DNA from: Mesobacillus foraminis
GTDB taxonomy: Bacteria; Bacillota; Bacilli; Bacillales; Cytobacillaceae
Assembly (NCBI RefSeq): GCF_004340465.1
Contig: NZ_SLVV01000007.1
Location: 216,651 to 280,650, forward strand
DNA: 64,000 nt
Direction: 5' to 3'
The position numbers and the translations under genes were made by a program. This document shows positions 41,280-50,204 of this stretch, in pieces (within the stretch, counting starts at the first letter, position 1; the number at the start of each line of letters is the position of its first letter). The notes below the pieces were generated by a model. That model saw only the letters and a program-made list of their open reading frames with translations, did not search any database and had not been told where the DNA came from.

Positions 41280-41472
41280 CTTCCTGGTACAGTCTGCTGC
41301 CTGAAGAGGGCTGTTATTTTTAAGAGGAAGCAACAGGCTCTTCAGGGCGCTTTTCTATACCAATGGTAAACTCAGAAGCTGCGTTGCTGCTATACAGTGC
41401 GGTTTCCTTATCTCATAGGTTCCTGGCTATAGCAGCGGTTCTATTAAAAAATTTGACGAAAGCATTAGTAGG

Positions 41473-41503
41473 CAAGACGACAAAAGTCTTGTTCTTTTTT
41501 TTA
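41473..41503 (+). terminator. Intrinsic terminator between comC and spoIIB
   Basis: CAAGAC (41473-41478) pairs with GTCTTG (41486-41491), then TTC and eight to nine T. The other 190 bases after comC hold no gene I can support. Confidence 0.65.
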
Positions 41504-41556
41504 ATTCATATGATAGGATGAAACAAATTTATGTGCCAAATGCAGGAGGGACTGAC

Positions 41557-42588
41557 TTGGACAAGCAGAAAACGATCACAATCAAGATTAACGGCAAGGA
41601 CCGCCATCAGCGTAACGGGGAACCGGGGAAAGAAGAAAATGTTAACCGGGAGAAACAGGCAATACCGGGCGAAAAGGAAATGAGCTGGGTGGAAACAGCG
41701 GCTTCCCAGGAACCAGCAGAGGATGATTTTGACTGGATTCTTCCAGACCCTGTCAACAAGGATGAATTGAAAGAATATAAAATCACCGAGATTTCGGAGA
41801 AGCCAAAAGGGATAAAGCAGACTGCAGCACTAAAGAACAGAAAACCAAGCGGCATCTTTCCGCGTATTGCACTGAATATTTTTCTTGCAATTTTGGTAGG
41901 GACAAGCTTTGGGCTTATGATTCTTAATACAGTAAAAGAGGAACCTTCCAATAAAGTTCAGCCAGCCCAAACATCGCCTGTTGCTCCAGCTTCCGAAGCT
42001 CCAGCTGATCCTGGTGAAAAATCCACAGAGACAATAGAACTTCCAGCCATCTCGGCTCACGTCGTCCAGGGGGGAGTCTTTTCGTCGGAGGGGGCGGCCG
42101 AAGCTGCAATTAATGCATTGGAAGGCAAGGGAATCCATTCCCAGTCTATTTCAACTAACGGACAGTTTGCCATCTATTTAGCGACTGCAGATACTCTTGA
42201 GCAGGCAAAAGCATACGGAAGCGACTTTAAAGCCAAGGGGGCTGATGTATTTGCGAAACAGCTGGAAATACCAGGAACAAAAATTAGCGAAATAGGAAAA
42301 GAAGAAGGTGCCATTTTGAATGCAGCCCCGGGATTATTTCATGAATTGACCAAAATTGACTCGGCGGACGCTGATTCAATAAAGGCTGTGGAATCGGAAC
42401 TGGAAAAATTGAACAAAATATCGAATGGTAAAGTAAAGAATAAACAGGTTATCGCGTTGAAGGCAAATCTAGAGTCTGCATCGACGGCATTTTTAAGCTA
42501 TCAAAAAACAAAAGATGAAAACAAAAAGGACGAAGTACAAAAGGCAAATCTTAAGGTGCTGGCTGAGTGGGGGAAAATTGCTAAATAG
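41557..42588 (+). CDS. spoIIB: SpoIIB, septal peptidoglycan/engulfment protein
   Basis: Sporulation protein that localises to the polar septum and aids septal thinning at engulfment. The 343-residue product has a charged cytoplasmic N-terminal part (about 1-100) and one transmembrane helix (about 104-122, ALNIFLAILVGTSFGLMIL). An extracytoplasmic Pro/Ala/Glu linker leads to a SPOR-type domain (about 165-235, HVVQGGVFSSEGAAEAAINALEGKG), which binds septal peptidoglycan. The C-terminal 110 residues are helical. TTG at 41557 is chosen because AGGAGGG lies directly upstream; the in-frame ATG at 41518 has none. The call rests on position between comC and maf plus the domain layout. Confidence 0.85.
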   Translation: MDKQKTITIKINGKDRHQRNGEPGKEENVNREKQAIPGEKEMSWVETAASQEPAEDDFDWILPDPVNKDELKEYKITEISEKPKGIKQTAALKNRKPSGIFPRIALNIFLAILVGTSFGLMILNTVKEEPSNKVQPAQTSPVAPASEAPADPGEKSTETIELPAISAHVVQGGVFSSEGAAEAAINALEGKGIHSQSISTNGQFAIYLATADTLEQAKAYGSDFKAKGADVFAKQLEIPGTKISEIGKEEGAILNAAPGLFHELTKIDSADADSIKAVESELEKLNKISNGKVKNKQVIALKANLESASTAFLSYQKTKDENKKDEVQKANLKVLAEWGKIAK

Positions 42589-42651
42589 CACAATTTCACT
42601 CTGAATCTTTGTCTTTTTTAGTATATTTTCTGGGAAATACATCAAAATAAC

Positions 42652-42690
42652 AGGGTCTGTCGTATTCTTCGACAGACCCTTGATTTTTTT
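42652..42690 (+). terminator. Intrinsic terminator after spoIIB
   Basis: AGGGTCTGTCG (42652-42662) pairs perfectly with CGACAGACCCT (42670-42680), then TGATTTTTTT. Confidence 0.88.
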
Positions 42691-42711
42691 GTCCTGTTTT
42701 GGCGGTTATGA

Positions 42712-42740
42712 TTGTTAGTAGTTGCCAAGTTTGTTACGAT
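42712..42740 (+). promoter_or_regulatory. SigA promoter of maf
   Basis: TTGTTA (42712-42717), 17 bases, TACGAT (42735-42740), with TG at 42732-42733 giving an extended -10. Starts the maf-radC-mre-min block. Confidence 0.6.
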
Positions 42741-42781
42741 AAGACTGTATCTCCCAAACAAAAATCAAGAAAGGTGATGTT

Positions 42782-43363
42782 ATGCAACGCCTCATTTTAG
42801 CCTCATCCTCTCCACGGCGAAAAGAACTTCTAGAAAATCTCCACTTAACATTTGAAATCTCCAGCAGTAATGTTGATGAGAGCTTCGATGCAGATTTAAG
42901 TCCAAAACAAGCAGTAATGGAGCTGGCTGCCAGAAAAGCCCGTTTCGTATCAAACCGCCATCAGGATGCTTTTGTCATTGGATCAGACACAGTAGTTGTT
43001 CTCGGTGGGGAAATCCTGGGGAAACCTGCCAGCAAGGAAGAAGCTTTTCATATGCTTAAAGGATTATCTGGAGAAACCCACAGTGTCTATACAGGGGTTT
43101 CAATCATTTCTTCTACAAATAAAGAAATTCAATTCTATGAAAAAACCGATGTGACTTTCTGGGAGCTTTCATTAGAAGAGATAGAAACTTACATCAGAAG
43201 CGGCGAACCATTTGATAAGGCAGGGGGATATGGAATCCAGGGGTTTGGCAGCTTCCTGGTCAGGGAAATAAAAGGTGATTATTATACAGTCGTTGGGCTG
43301 CCTGTATCAAGGACCATTCGGGAACTGCAGAAAGCCGGGTTCATTCTCCCATATAAAATGTAG
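42782..43363 (+). CDS. maf: Maf-family nucleotide pyrophosphatase
   Basis: Hydrolyses dTTP/UTP or modified pyrimidine triphosphates; overproduction blocks septation in B. subtilis. The 193-residue protein begins with the Maf signature LILASSSPRRKELLENL. The catalytic region VIGSDTVVVLGGEILGKP, ETHSVYTGVSI and DKAGGYGIQGFGSFLV follow, all typical of the dTTP/UTP subfamily. GAAAGGTGATG precedes the ATG. It is followed by radC in the same direction, as in Bacillus. Confidence 0.95.
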   Translation: MQRLILASSSPRRKELLENLHLTFEISSSNVDESFDADLSPKQAVMELAARKARFVSNRHQDAFVIGSDTVVVLGGEILGKPASKEEAFHMLKGLSGETHSVYTGVSIISSTNKEIQFYEKTDVTFWELSLEEIETYIRSGEPFDKAGGYGIQGFGSFLVREIKGDYYTVVGLPVSRTIRELQKAGFILPYKM

Positions 43364-43423
43364 GCCGCCAGTTCAGCTTCTTCTTATTGCTCCCTGTAGG
43401 CAACCGGCAGGGAGGTATTATTC

Positions 43424-44113
43424 ATGCACACTGAAACCATTATGATCAAGGATTATCCTCAAAATGAGCGGCCAAGGGAGCGATTTATAAAAAATGGTCC
43501 CCAAAGCCTTTCCAACCACGAATTGATTGCCCTAATATTAGGAACGGGAACTAAAAAGGAATCTGTCCTCCAGCTTTCAAACCGGCTTCTCGCCGAATTT
43601 GAAGGTCTAAGGCTTTTAAAGGATGCAACGCTTGAAGAACTGACAGCCATAAAAGGCATTGGCAGCGCCAAAGCGATTCATCTGCTTGCGGCAATTGAAA
43701 TTGGCAGAAGGCTGGCGACACATACTCACGATGACCGCTATGTCATCCGGTCACCGGAAGATGGAGCAAAATATTTGATGAATGATATGAGATTTCTATC
43801 TCAGGAGCACTTCGTTTGTTTGTATCTGAATACAAAAAACCAAGTCATTCACCGTCAGACCATCTTCATCGGAAGTCTGAATGCTTCCATTGTACATCCA
43901 CGGGAAGTGTTTCGTGAAGCAGTCCGCCGGGCAGCTGCTTCCGTCATCTGCGCCCATAACCACCCCAGCGGAGACGCATCTCCAAGCCGCGAGGATATAG
44001 AAGTGACCAAAAGGCTCGTTGAGTGCGGGAAAATGATCGGTATCGAGCTCCTTGATCATTTAATTATCGGTGACAATAAATATGTCAGCCTGAAGGAAAA
44101 AGGGTATGTTTGA
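43424..44113 (+). CDS. radC: RadC/YsxA JAMM-domain protein
   Basis: Predicted metalloprotein of the RadC (UPF0758) family; the exact role is unsettled and the old link to repair is doubtful. The 229-residue product has an N-terminal helix-hairpin-helix region (about 55-85, ATLEELTAIKGIGSAKAIHLLAAIE). The MPN+/JAMM domain ends in the zinc motif AHNHPSGDASPSREDIEVT (His, His, Asp ligands near 176-187). GGCAGGGAGG precedes ATG 43424. It lies between maf and mreB. Confidence 0.93.
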   Translation: MHTETIMIKDYPQNERPRERFIKNGPQSLSNHELIALILGTGTKKESVLQLSNRLLAEFEGLRLLKDATLEELTAIKGIGSAKAIHLLAAIEIGRRLATHTHDDRYVIRSPEDGAKYLMNDMRFLSQEHFVCLYLNTKNQVIHRQTIFIGSLNASIVHPREVFREAVRRAAASVICAHNHPSGDASPSREDIEVTKRLVECGKMIGIELLDHLIIGDNKYVSLKEKGYV

Positions 44114-44273
44114 TACTATGATTTTAGCTAACGTTGCGATATAATATATTTTATGGTTTTTGCAGGCCATCATACAGGACCTGCAGGAACATTCAGCTGC
44201 TTATAATGAGATTGCTGCTACCATAGATACTGAAACTTTAATTGCATTTTTGTTGAGAAAGGGAGATACAAGC

Positions 44274-45296
44274 ATGCTAGGAATTGGGACAAGAGACCTG
44301 GGAATAGACCTTGGGACTGCTAATACGCTTATTTACGTAAAAGGAAAAGGCATTGTGGTTAGAGAACCGTCAGTTGTGGCATTTCAAACCGATACGAAAT
44401 CAATCGTAGCTGTTGGGAACGACGCCAAGAATATGATTGGCCGGACACCGGGGAATGTTGTTGCCCTACGCCCGATGAAGGACGGGGTCATTGCTGATTA
44501 TGAAACAACAGAAACCATGATGAAGTACTATATTAAACAAGCAACTAAAAACAAAGGTCTGTTCGCTGGCAAGCCTTATGTAATGGTATGTGTGCCATCC
44601 GGAATTACAGCGGTTGAGGAAAGAGCTGTCATTGATGCAACCCGTCAGGCTGGTGCCAGGGATGCTTTTACAATTGAAGAGCCTTTTGCTGCTGCAATTG
44701 GTGCAAATTTGCCAGTTTGGGAACCGACAGGCAGCATGGTAGTGGATATCGGCGGTGGGACCACCGAAGTTGCGATTATCTCGCTTGGGGGAATTGTAAC
44801 CTCTCAATCTATACGCATTGCCGGAGATGAAATGGACGATGCCATCATCAATTATATTCGCAAGAACTACAATCTGATGATTGGGGAACGTACGGCAGAA
44901 GCCATTAAAATGGAAATTGGCGCTGCTGGTGAACCTGAGGGAATTGAGAACATGGAAATCCGCGGCCGTGATTTGTTGACGGGTCTGCCGAAAACCATTG
45001 AAATTACCGCAGATGAAATCTCCAAAGCCCTGCATGATACCGTTTATGCTATTGTCGATGCCGTAAAGCTCACCCTTGAAAATACACCGCCTGAGCTTGC
45101 AGCCGATATCATGGATCGCGGGATTGTCCTAACCGGCGGCGGGGCTTTGCTTCGCAATCTGGATAAAGTGATTGCAGAAGAAACAAAGATGCCTGTACTG
45201 ATTGCCGAAGATCCGCTTGATTGTGTAGCTGTTGGAACCGGAAAAGCACTCGACCATATTGACTTATTTAAAAACAAGGCAAAAGAATCCAGATAA
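44274..45296 (+). CDS. mreB: Rod shape-determining protein MreB
   Basis: Actin-like ATPase that organises lateral cell-wall synthesis. The 340-residue protein starts with the phosphate-1 motif [19 protein letters not shown]. It contains [14 protein letters not shown], the phosphate-2 motif [18 protein letters not shown] (about residues 159-176), and the adenosine motif [15 protein letters not shown] near the C-terminus. The N-terminal segment LGIGTRDL matches membrane-associated MreB. ATG 44274 follows AAAGGGAG; the in-frame codons back to 44160 lack family support. The 160 bases before it contain TATAAT at 44140 and 44202 but no clear -35. Confidence 0.97.
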   Translation: MLGIGTRDLGIDLGTANTLIYVKGKGIVVREPSVVAFQTDTKSIVAVGNDAKNMIGRTPGNVVALRPMKDGVIADYETTETMMKYYIKQATKNKGLFAGKPYVMVCVPSGITAVEERAVIDATRQAGARDAFTIEEPFAAAIGANLPVWEPTGSMVVDIGGGTTEVAIISLGGIVTSQSIRIAGDEMDDAIINYIRKNYNLMIGERTAEAIKMEIGAAGEPEGIENMEIRGRDLLTGLPKTIEITADEISKALHDTVYAIVDAVKLTLENTPPELAADIMDRGIVLTGGGALLRNLDKVIAEETKMPVLIAEDPLDCVAVGTGKALDHIDLFKNKAKESR

Positions 45297-45378
45297 ATGA
45301 GGCAGGGCACTTTTCCGCTTTTGCTAGAAAGCAGGAAAGTGCCTGATGCCAGATATTAGATTAGAGGTGTAAGAAGTA

Positions 45379-46266
45379 ATGCCACAGTTTTTTCTTAATA
45401 AACGCCTGATTATTTTGCTTGTCAGCATTATTATTCTCGTGGCATTGATTGGGTTTTCCTTAAGGGATCGTGATCAGTTGACCTTGCCGGAGCAGTTTAT
45501 TAAAGATACGACCGGATGGGTGCAGTCCATGGTGTCTCGGCCGGCCCATTATTTTGCCGGCTTTTTTGAGAACCTGAAAGACTTGCAAAATACATATGAC
45601 GAAAACAAAGAATTAAAGAAGCATTTGGATGATATGGCCCGCCTTGAGGCGAAGGTTTATTCCCTTGAAAAAGAGAACACCGAGCTAAAGGAAATCCTCG
45701 ATAAAAAAGATTCCCTTCGTGATTATGATCCCCTGCAGGCAACAGTGATTGCCCGAAGCCCAGACCGCCTTTGGCATGAAATGATCATAATCAATAAAGG
45801 GAAATCTCATGGTGTTCAAAAGAATATGGCAGTCATGACTTCCCGAGGGTTAATAGGGAAAGTGAAAAGTACCACTCCTTTTACTTCGACTGTCCAATTA
45901 TTGAGTGCACTTGATCCAACTAACCGAATTTCCGCTGCTCTCCAGGGAGACAAGAAGCTCTACGGAACGATCGAAGGGTACGATAAAGAAAATGAATGGC
46001 TTCTTTTAAAAGGACTCCCTGTTGATGCGAAGATAAAAAAAGACCAGAATGTGGTAACCTCCGGCATGGGCGGCGTTTTCCCGGGAGACGTTCCGATCGG
46101 GAAAGTGCTGAAGGTGGTACCGGATGAATTTGGATTGAATCAGACCGCGTATATTAAGCCATCAGCAGATTTTTATAATATCGAGCATGTAATGGTTCTG
46201 AAAAGAGGCATGGAGATTCCCAAAGAAATTGAAAATGACGAGGTTGAGGAGGAGGAAGATCTATGA
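45379..46266 (+). CDS. mreC: Rod shape-determining protein MreC
   Basis: Bitopic membrane scaffold of the elongation complex, linking MreB/MreD with penicillin-binding proteins. The 295-residue product has one N-terminal transmembrane helix (about 8-26, RLIILLVSIIILVALIGFS) and a coiled coil (about 70-110, ELKKHLDDMARLEAKVYSLE). Two beta-barrel domains contain VIARSPDRLWHEMIIINKG and VVTSGMGGVFPGDVPIGKV, typical MreC signatures. The last residues are acidic. Overlaps mreD by four bases. Confidence 0.96.
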   Translation: MPQFFLNKRLIILLVSIIILVALIGFSLRDRDQLTLPEQFIKDTTGWVQSMVSRPAHYFAGFFENLKDLQNTYDENKELKKHLDDMARLEAKVYSLEKENTELKEILDKKDSLRDYDPLQATVIARSPDRLWHEMIIINKGKSHGVQKNMAVMTSRGLIGKVKSTTPFTSTVQLLSALDPTNRISAALQGDKKLYGTIEGYDKENEWLLLKGLPVDAKIKKDQNVVTSGMGGVFPGDVPIGKVLKVVPDEFGLNQTAYIKPSADFYNIEHVMVLKRGMEIPKEIENDEVEEEEDL

Positions 46267-46781
46267 AACGTTTCTGGGTCCCGCTCCTCCTGACTTTTCT
46301 CTTTGTCTTTGAAAGCCTGTTTGTCCAGCTTGTGCCAGGTGATTTATTTAAAGAGGGATATGTTTTTGTGCCCCGCTTTTTAATTATATCCATCTTTTTC
46401 CTTACAATGTATGGAAGCGTTAAGCACGGACTTATCTATGGCTTTATTTTTGGGCTGCTTTACGACATGGTGTATACAGAAATCATCGGAATCTACTTAT
46501 TCATGTTTCCGTTGAGTGCCTATATTTTCTCGGGCTTTATGAGGATACTTCAGACAAACATCCTCGTCGTAAGCTTTGTTTCAATTATTTGTGTGGCTTT
46601 GCTTGAGGCAGGCGTGTACCAGATGAATCTGCTAATCCATATTACTGATATGGATTTTTCCAGCTTTTCGAAAATACGACTGATTCCGACATTGATTTTG
46701 AACCTAGTTTTTATCATTTTGTCAGCTTATCCACTTAAAAGGCTGTTTGAAAAGTTTAGTGATTCATTGCGGAATGATTAA
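46263..46781 (+). CDS. mreD: Rod shape-determining protein MreD
   Basis: Small integral membrane protein of the elongation machinery. The 172-residue sequence is hydrophobic with about five to six transmembrane helices, including FWVPLLLTFLFVFESLF, FLIISIFFLTMYG and LIPTLILNLVFIILSAYPL. It contains the family pattern GLIYGFIFGLLYDMVYTE. ATGA overlap with mreC shows coupling. After it lies a hairpin (TGGCCAAG/CTTGGCCA, 46795-46824) without a U-run, then minC. Confidence 0.93.
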   Translation: MKRFWVPLLLTFLFVFESLFVQLVPGDLFKEGYVFVPRFLIISIFFLTMYGSVKHGLIYGFIFGLLYDMVYTEIIGIYLFMFPLSAYIFSGFMRILQTNILVVSFVSIICVALLEAGVYQMNLLIHITDMDFSSFSKIRLIPTLILNLVFIILSAYPLKRLFEKFSDSLRND

Positions 46782-46888
46782 GACCAACTTCTGCTGGCCA
46801 AGAGAAAATTCAGTTCCTTGGCCATTCTAATAAAGGATTTCGAAATGCTAATGTCGAATTTCTTTTACCATTGAGGTGAACATCCTGT

Positions 46889-47569
46889 ATGAAGAAATCG
46901 CAAAATGTGACAATAAAAGGAACGAAAGATGGACTAACACTCCATCTTGATGATACCTGTTCCTATGATGAGCTGAAAAAAGAGCTGGATCGAAAACTAT
47001 CCAACTCCAGCCGGATACAGGAGGAAGATAAGCTCTTATCTGTAAAAGTTACAGTCGGCAATCGATATTTGACTGAACAGCAGCAGGAGGAATTGAAGGA
47101 GTTAATCCGTCAAAAACGGAACCTTATTGTCGAAGAAATTGAAACGAATGTGCTTACAAGAGAAGAGGCGGAACAGCTTAAAGATGAAAATGAAATTGTG
47201 TCTATAGCACGCGTTATCCGATCGGGACAGGTGATTGAGGTTTCCGGTGATTTGCTGCTGATTGGGGATGTCAATCCGGGCGGGACGGTTAAAGCCAGCG
47301 GGAATATCTTCATTATGGGCACATTAAAGGGAATCGCGCATGCAGGCTCGGGTGGAAACGAAGAGGCGGTCATCGCTGCATCAGTAATGAAACCTTCCCA
47401 GCTGCGGATTGGTGATTGCATTAATCGTGCACCTGACCATAATTCCGACGATGAAGCACGTGTCATGGAATGTGCTTTTATATCTGAAAACCGTCAGATC
47501 ATTATTGATAGATTACAAGTATTAATACAGCAAAGACCTAATTTAACGAGATTTGAAGGGGGCCGCTAG
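46889..47569 (+). CDS. minC: Septum site-determining protein MinC
   Basis: Inhibitor of FtsZ polymerisation that keeps division from the poles and works with MinD. The 226-residue protein has the N-terminal FtsZ-inhibiting domain (about 1-100, [16 protein letters not shown]). The C-terminal beta-helix dimerisation/MinD-binding domain (about 115-215) includes [29 protein letters not shown] repeats and [23 protein letters not shown] motif precedes the ATG. The stop is one base before the GTG of minD, so the two are co-translated. Confidence 0.95.
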   Translation: MKKSQNVTIKGTKDGLTLHLDDTCSYDELKKELDRKLSNSSRIQEEDKLLSVKVTVGNRYLTEQQQEELKELIRQKRNLIVEEIETNVLTREEAEQLKDENEIVSIARVIRSGQVIEVSGDLLLIGDVNPGGTVKASGNIFIMGTLKGIAHAGSGGNEEAVIAASVMKPSQLRIGDCINRAPDHNSDDEARVMECAFISENRQIIIDRLQVLIQQRPNLTRFEGGR

Positions 47570-47570
47570 A

Positions 47571-48374
47571 GTGGGAGAAGCAATCGTAATTACATCCGGA
47601 AAAGGCGGGGTGGGCAAGACAACAACATCAGCCAATATAGGGACAGCTTTGGCTCTGCAAGGCAAAAAGGTCTGTCTCGTCGATACTGATATCGGGTTGC
47701 GTAATCTTGACGTGGTTATGGGCCTTGAGAATCGTATTATATATGATCTTGTTGACGTGGTTCAGGGAAGGTGCAAGATTCATCAGGCTTTAGTAAAGGA
47801 CAAACGTTTTGAAGACAAGCTTTATTTATTGCCTGCTGCCCAGACAACAGATAAAACAGCTGTGCAGCCCGAACAAATGAAGAAGCTGGTCGATGAACTT
47901 AAGCAGGATTACGACTATATCATTATCGATTGCCCAGCAGGTATTGAACAGGGGTATAAAAATGCCGTTGCCGGTGCGGATAAAGCGATTGTGGTCACTA
48001 CCCCTGAGGTTTCGGCGGTACGTGACGCCGACAGGATTATAGGGCTTCTGGAGAAGGAAGAAAACGTGGAAGCTCCAAAGCTTGTCATCAATCGGATCCG
48101 TAACCACCTGATGAAGAATGGCGATATGCTCGATGTTGATGAAATAACGACCCACCTTTCCATTGATTTAATTGGGATTGTTGCAGATGATGATGAAGTC
48201 ATCAAAGCATCGAATCATGGAGAGCCGATTGCGTTGAATCCCAACAGCAAGGCTTCAATTGCCTATCGCAATATTGCCAGGAGAATCCTTGGGGAGGCGG
48301 TTCCGCTTCAGCAATTGGAAGATACCAATCAGGGCGTCTTCTCGAAAATCAAACGTTTTTTTGGTGTCCGCTAA
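47571..48374 (+). CDS. minD: Septum site-determining protein MinD
   Basis: Membrane-associated ATPase of the ParA/MinD family that recruits MinC. The 267-residue product has the deviant Walker A motif SGKGGVGKTTTSANIG (residues about 9-24) and switch I CLVDTDIGLRNLDVVMGLENR. Walker B is IIIDCPAGIEQGYKNA. The C-terminal amphipathic membrane-targeting helix is FSKIKRFFGV. GTG at 47571 follows GAAGGGGG; a longer start at 47553 would lie inside minC and on that site. Strong terminator after it. Confidence 0.97.
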   Translation: MGEAIVITSGKGGVGKTTTSANIGTALALQGKKVCLVDTDIGLRNLDVVMGLENRIIYDLVDVVQGRCKIHQALVKDKRFEDKLYLLPAAQTTDKTAVQPEQMKKLVDELKQDYDYIIIDCPAGIEQGYKNAVAGADKAIVVTTPEVSAVRDADRIIGLLEKEENVEAPKLVINRIRNHLMKNGDMLDVDEITTHLSIDLIGIVADDDEVIKASNHGEPIALNPNSKASIAYRNIARRILGEAVPLQQLEDTNQGVFSKIKRFFGVR

Positions 48375-48388
48375 GGATACATAATTTT

Positions 48389-48416
48389 AACCCGGAATCC
48401 GTTCCGGGTTTTTTTG
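48389..48416 (+). terminator. Terminator of the mre-min block
   Basis: AACCCGGAA (48389-48397) pairs perfectly with TTCCGGGTT (48402-48410), four-base loop, seven T. Confidence 0.93.
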
Positions 48417-48424
48417 TTTCCCCG

Positions 48425-48454
48425 GTCATACTTGTCTCATATTCCTCATAGACA
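48425..48454 (+). promoter_or_regulatory. Candidate SigE promoter of spoIVFA
   Basis: GTCATACT (48425-48432) and CATAGACA (48447-48454), 14 bases apart, nine bases past the minD terminator. Fits the SigE -35 well and the -10 fairly. The B. subtilis spoIVF operon is SigE-dependent. Confidence 0.5.
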
Positions 48455-48491
48455 TGTACAAACTGTCCAAGAGGGAATGGTGGGGAAACTT

Positions 48492-49259
48492 ATGGGGTCA
48501 AGAGCTGATGATATCCGCAAAAGGATTTTAAAACGCAAAAAAGATAAGGAGAGGCTGGAGGGCCGCATCCAGACCCGGCCGCTGCCTCAGGCCGAGGAGC
48601 TTTACGGTTTTGAAAAACTTCCGTCTTATGATGTTGGTCCTGGTGAAGGAGGCCATCCGCTTTTTAAAAAGGAAATATTTTTATTTAAAATTTTGGCTTC
48701 AGCCTGCTTAGTATTAATAGTGGCCATTCTCTTCCGCAGTGAAGCTGAAAAGGCCCAACCGGTAAAAACATTTGTAAAGGCGACAATGGAAACTGAATTT
48801 CAATTTGCCGCTGTTTCTGATTGGTATGAAAAACAGTTTGGCAAGCCGCTGGCCCTTCTTCCAGTAAATAAAGCAGAAAACAATACAGAAACCCAGGGTA
48901 CACAATATGCCCTGCCTGCCTCGGGAAAAATACTGGAAGATTTCGGAGATAATGGTCAAAAAATCACCATTGAGACAGGCAAGGATGCATCGGTTGAAGC
49001 GATGAGCGAGGGGCTTGTCCGGTTTGCAGGAACAAAGGAAGGATTCGGAAAGACGATTATTATCCAGCATGCAGATAAAAGTGAGTCATGGTACGGAAAC
49101 TTAAGTGGTTTTGATGTAAATGTTTATGAATATATTGAAAAAGGAGCCAAGGTTGGAAAAGCTTCAAATGCAAATGATGGTGAAAAAGCATCCTTTTATT
49201 TTGCCATAAAAAAAGGTGACGATTTTGTTGATCCCATTGGGGTGATCAAGTTTGAATAA
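48492..49259 (+). CDS. spoIVFA: SpoIVFA, regulator of sigma-K processing
   Basis: Membrane protein of the outer forespore membrane that, with BofA, holds the SpoIVFB protease inactive until a forespore signal arrives. The 255-residue protein has a basic cytoplasmic N-terminus (SRADDIRKRILKRKKDKERL) and a single transmembrane helix (about 70-88, LFKILASACLVLIVAILF). An extracytoplasmic domain with an M23/LytM-like fold lacks obvious catalytic residues (LPASGKILEDFGDNGQ; IIIQHADKSESWYG). ATG 48492 is chosen by the GGTGGGG spacing and family N-terminus; ATG 48477 is possible. It overlaps spoIVFB by eight bases. Confidence 0.9.
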   Translation: MGSRADDIRKRILKRKKDKERLEGRIQTRPLPQAEELYGFEKLPSYDVGPGEGGHPLFKKEIFLFKILASACLVLIVAILFRSEAEKAQPVKTFVKATMETEFQFAAVSDWYEKQFGKPLALLPVNKAENNTETQGTQYALPASGKILEDFGDNGQKITIETGKDASVEAMSEGLVRFAGTKEGFGKTIIIQHADKSESWYGNLSGFDVNVYEYIEKGAKVGKASNANDGEKASFYFAIKKGDDFVDPIGVIKFE

Positions 49260-50118
49260 AACCATAAGTCTATTGACTAAAATCCACTTTCATCCTTTGT
49301 TATGGGTTGTTGTTGCACTGGCAATTGCAACTGCCCATTTTATCGAGCTGTCGCTGCTGCTGTTGGTCATTTTTATCCATGAGATGGGACACGCAGCCGC
49401 AGCTTCTTTTTTTTCGTGGCGAATTAAAAAAATCTCCCTTTTGCCATTCGGCGGTGTGGCCGAAATGGATGAACACGGGAATCGCTCGCTTTATCAGGAA
49501 ACAGTGGTTGTACTGGCAGGGCCCATACAGCATATATGGATGCTGGGGGTCTCGTATGGGTTATTTTCTGCAGGGCTCGTACCTGCGTATTGGCATGATC
49601 GTTTCCTGGAGTTTAACCTAATGGTCCTGCTATTTAATCTTCTTCCAATATGGCCGCTTGATGGCGGAAAGCTGGTATTTTTGCTGTTGAGTTTTCGGAA
49701 AGCTTTTCCGGAGGCACACATGCAGACCATCTGCATTTCTGCCGCGGCACTTGGAATTTTCATGCTTGCCATTATGTTTACTGGACCATTCACACTTAAT
49801 GTCTGGATCATTATCGGCTTCCTGATCTTTTCTTTATATTATGAATGGAGGCATAGGCGTTATGTGTTTATCCGCTTTCTGATGGAAAGATATTATGGAA
49901 ACCAGGGTGATTTTAGGCTGCTGAAACCACTCAATGTCTCTGAAGACGAGGAGCTTTCTTCCGTGCTGGAACGATTCCAGCGGGGCTGCAAGCACCCTGT
50001 CATTGTAAAGAAGAAGGATGGAGTGGAAGCGTCCCTGGACGAAAATGAACTCCTTCATGCTTACTTTGCAGAGAAGCAAACAAAAGCAAAAATCGGAGAA
50101 TTGCTTTACCTTTATTAA
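49252..50118 (+). CDS. spoIVFB: SpoIVFB, intramembrane protease for pro-sigma-K
   Basis: Site-2-protease family metalloprotease that cleaves pro-sigma-K in the mother cell. The 288-residue protein has about six transmembrane helices. The zinc motif is HEMGH (His43, Glu44, His47) within IFIHEMGHAAAA. The third ligand region is NLLPIWPLDGGKL (Asp near 138). A C-terminal CBS-like domain (about 215-288, HPVIVKKKDGVEASLDENEL) follows. TTG at 49252 overlaps the spoIVFA stop with GGGGTG seven bases upstream. The protease and its regulator are therefore translated together. Confidence 0.95.
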   Translation: MNKTISLLTKIHFHPLLWVVVALAIATAHFIELSLLLLVIFIHEMGHAAAASFFSWRIKKISLLPFGGVAEMDEHGNRSLYQETVVVLAGPIQHIWMLGVSYGLFSAGLVPAYWHDRFLEFNLMVLLFNLLPIWPLDGGKLVFLLLSFRKAFPEAHMQTICISAAALGIFMLAIMFTGPFTLNVWIIIGFLIFSLYYEWRHRRYVFIRFLMERYYGNQGDFRLLKPLNVSEDEELSSVLERFQRGCKHPVIVKKKDGVEASLDENELLHAYFAEKQTKAKIGELLYLY

Positions 50119-50152
50119 TTTGCATTTACACAACCTTAAATAGATAATGAGG

Positions 50153-50187
50153 AAGCAGGGGCCGCAGTCCTTGCTTATTTCTTTTTA
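50153..50187 (+). terminator. Probable terminator after spoIVFB
   Basis: AAGCAGGG (50153-50160) pairs with CCTTGCTT (50169-50176) with one wobble, then ATTTCTTTTT. Just ahead of the rng ribosome site. Confidence 0.6.
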
Positions 50188-50204
50188 AAAAGCGGGGAAG
50201 TTTT

